Assembly: GCA_040398425.1 (NCBI GenBank)
Contig: JBBATZ010000024.1
Location: forward strand, 1 to 52,399
Source: UBA7672 sp040398425
Lineage (GTDB): Bacteria > Pseudomonadota > Alphaproteobacteria > Caulobacterales > Hyphomonadaceae
DNA length: 52,399 bases
Reading direction: 5' to 3'
In this document: piece by piece, positions 51,548 to 52,399 of the stretch
Layout of the letters: every line of letters begins with the position of its first letter
How positions within the stretch are numbered: the stretch's first letter is position 1
Notes under the pieces: model-generated
Told to the model about the DNA's origin: nothing
What the model saw: only the letters and a program-made list of their open reading frames with translations
The model's database searches: none
Program-made: the position numbers and the translations under genes

Positions 51548-51997
51548 TCATTTTGCCGTTCCTTTCGCGGCTTTCTTCTTCGGCGGTGCTGCGCGCTTGG
51601 CTGTGTTGAGTTCTATAGCGGCCTTGATGAGCGCCTTGAAAGCCTTCTCGTTGATCTTGTCGCCTTCGCGGAAATCGATGGCGCGGCGCGTGTTGCCATC
51701 AAGGCTCGAATTGAAAAGGCCTGCCGGATCGGGAAGCGAGGCGCCTTTGGCGAAGGTCGTCTTGACCACGCTCTTGTGCGTCTCGCCCGTGCAGACAATC
51801 CCATCATGCTCAAACACGGGGACGCCGCGCCACTTCCATGTCTCCACGATTTCGGGATCTGCTTGATGGATCAGCTCTCGCACACGGGCGAGCATGTCGC
51901 CGCGCCAGTCGCCCAATTCCTTGATCCTGGCGTCGATTAGCACGGGCGGAGGCTCTTCCGGCTTTGTGGCTTTCGAGACGCTTTTCGTCATCTTCAT
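51548..51997 (-). CDS. DUF1801 domain protein
   Basis: A 149-residue protein of the DUF1801 (YdhG-like) fold. The core WRGDMLARVRELIHQADPEIVETWKWRGVPVFEHDGIVCTGETHKSVVKTTFAKGASLPDPAGLFNSSLDGNTRRAIDFREGDKINEKAFKALIKAAIELN is complete and follows the family over its whole length, with a Lys/Ala-rich tail. Function unknown; some members are annotated as iron chaperone-like. It is the only intact gene of a cluster with a broken SRPBCC gene downstream and a second DUF1801-type remnant upstream. Two ATGs (51997 and 51991) compete; GAGG upstream fits the first. Confidence 0.88.
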   Translation of the reverse strand: MKMTKSVSKATKPEEPPPVLIDARIKELGDWRGDMLARVRELIHQADPEIVETWKWRGVPVFEHDGIVCTGETHKSVVKTTFAKGASLPDPAGLFNSSLDGNTRRAIDFREGDKINEKAFKALIKAAIELNTAKRAAPPKKKAAKGTAK

Positions 51998-52037
51998 GCG
52001 GGCCTCGCCTTGTTCATCTTCCGGGGTGGTATGTCAG

Positions 52038-52196
52038 TCACAGCCGCTCACCGGGCAGCTGGCTCGCTTGCTTGATCCATCTCATGAACTGCCGTTCGTC
52101 GATCACGTCATCCTCGTGGATGTGGAGGTAGCGCACGTCTTTCTGTTTGGAATCGCCGGGCGGCGGCGGTCGCAGCAACACCAAACGCAGCGACAT
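52038..52196 (-). pseudogene. C-terminal remnant of a second DUF1801-type gene
   Basis: The minus-strand frame from 52196 to the TGA at 52038-52040 gives 52 residues containing PPPPGDSKQKDVRYLHIHED and DERQFMRWIKQASQLPGERL. This matches the conserved end of a DUF1801 subgroup that normally reads PPGESK..RYLDIHEDD..DEAQ..WVKQASRLPGE. The N-terminal two-thirds are absent: upstream the frame is closed by a stop, and only a weakly similar piece (VQLLWF) is found in another frame. The family match is from memory and by eye. Confidence 0.5.
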
Positions 52197-52385
52197 CGCG
52201 CGGCATCACCGAACCACAGCAGCTGCACACGTTGTATAGATTGAGGACCAGCTTTCTAAGTTCGCGTGTGAACCGCCCCGAACTTTTCATGGTCGCGTAC
52301 CCCACACGAAAGCCGAACCGAAATTGGCTAACCTGTCCCTTGCGCGCTGGCCAACTTGTTCGGATTCAAAGCCCTCTAGGGGCCG

Positions 52386-52399
52386 TGGTGGAGGGGACT
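52386..52399 (-). tRNA. possible 3' end of a tRNA or tmRNA at the window edge
   Basis: On the minus strand the last bases read AGTCCCCTCCACCA, which fits an acceptor stem 3' strand, discriminator A and encoded CCA. A small hairpin (GCCC..GGGC) followed by TTT lies just beyond it at about 52369-52382 and could end the transcript. The rest of the gene would lie outside the window, so neither type nor identity can be decided. Confidence 0.3.

Noticed and set aside
52108..52305. Small minus-strand frame with a CSCCGS motif
   Set aside because: A CxxC pair alone is weak; the second half overlaps the DUF1801-type remnant in another frame, so it is more likely chance.

Overview
The window is high-GC, densely coded bacterial chromosome from an alphaproteobacterium, most likely Caulobacterales or Hyphomonadaceae-like. 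Supporting clues are a class I lysyl-tRNA synthetase, the run DUF2066 / hdaA / ppk / ppx next to purMN, the moxR-DUF58-DUF4159 cluster, DUF1285 / CoA-Nudix / DUF6111 / cca in one strand run, and the typical intergenic palindromic repeats. I see no rRNA, CRISPR array, transposase or prophage. An RNA gene can only be suspected at the extreme right edge. The assignment is inferred from gene families and synteny, not from a search.

Layout. 0.1-6.2 kb: small lipoproteins and envelope proteins around pdeM (DNA-repair metallophosphoesterase) and lysK, ending with a YceI-type lipoprotein. 6.4-9.5 kb: two regulators (XRE/MmyB-like and a LexA/CI-like S24 repressor), palindromic candidate operators, and a CNNM/CBS (HlyC/CorC-type) membrane protein. 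9.5-11.5 kb: a translationally coupled pair of an ATP-grasp ligase and a zinc metallopeptidase, the least explained functional unit here. 11.8-14.9 kb: SDR, GNAT, GST and an orphan membrane protein of lower GC. 14.9-21.6 kb: a four-gene minus-strand MoxR / DUF58 / BatA-DUF4159 / VWA-amidotransferase-fold operon. 21.6-24.5 kb: DUF1285, CoA pyrophosphatase, DUF6111, CCA-adding enzyme. 24.5-27.3 kb: hemF, purN, purM. 27.4-33.0 kb: DUF2066, hdaA (regulatory inactivation of DnaA), ppk and ppx (polyphosphate metabolism).

33.0-33.9 kb is a gene-free stretch rich in inverted repeats. 33.9-38.4 kb: a degenerate EAL-like protein, a Nudix hydrolase, a stand-alone Hpt protein, a secreted-type protein whose signal peptide is interrupted by a stop, a class II aldolase and NAD kinase. 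38.6-43.9 kb: a P450 / acyl-CoA synthetase / two acyl-CoA dehydrogenases operon that looks like sterol or isoprenoid side-chain catabolism, preceded by a strong palindrome. 44.0-47.2 kb: a divergent Mfd-family translocase. 47.2-51.2 kb: an amino-sugar and peptidoglycan recycling cluster (nagK, murQ, nagA, SIS deaminase) leading from MurNAc-6-P to fructose-6-P. 51.2-52.4 kb: a decaying cluster with an intact DUF1801 gene between a truncated, frameshifted SRPBCC gene and the C-terminal remnant of a second DUF1801-type gene. The last bases resemble the 3' end of a tRNA or tmRNA on the minus strand.

No single locus is clearly a new biological system. The best candidates for follow-up are the ATP-grasp/metallopeptidase pair, the S24 repressor with its operator over a -10-like element, the degenerate EAL protein, and the gene-decay sites at 36.7 and 51.2-52.2 kb.
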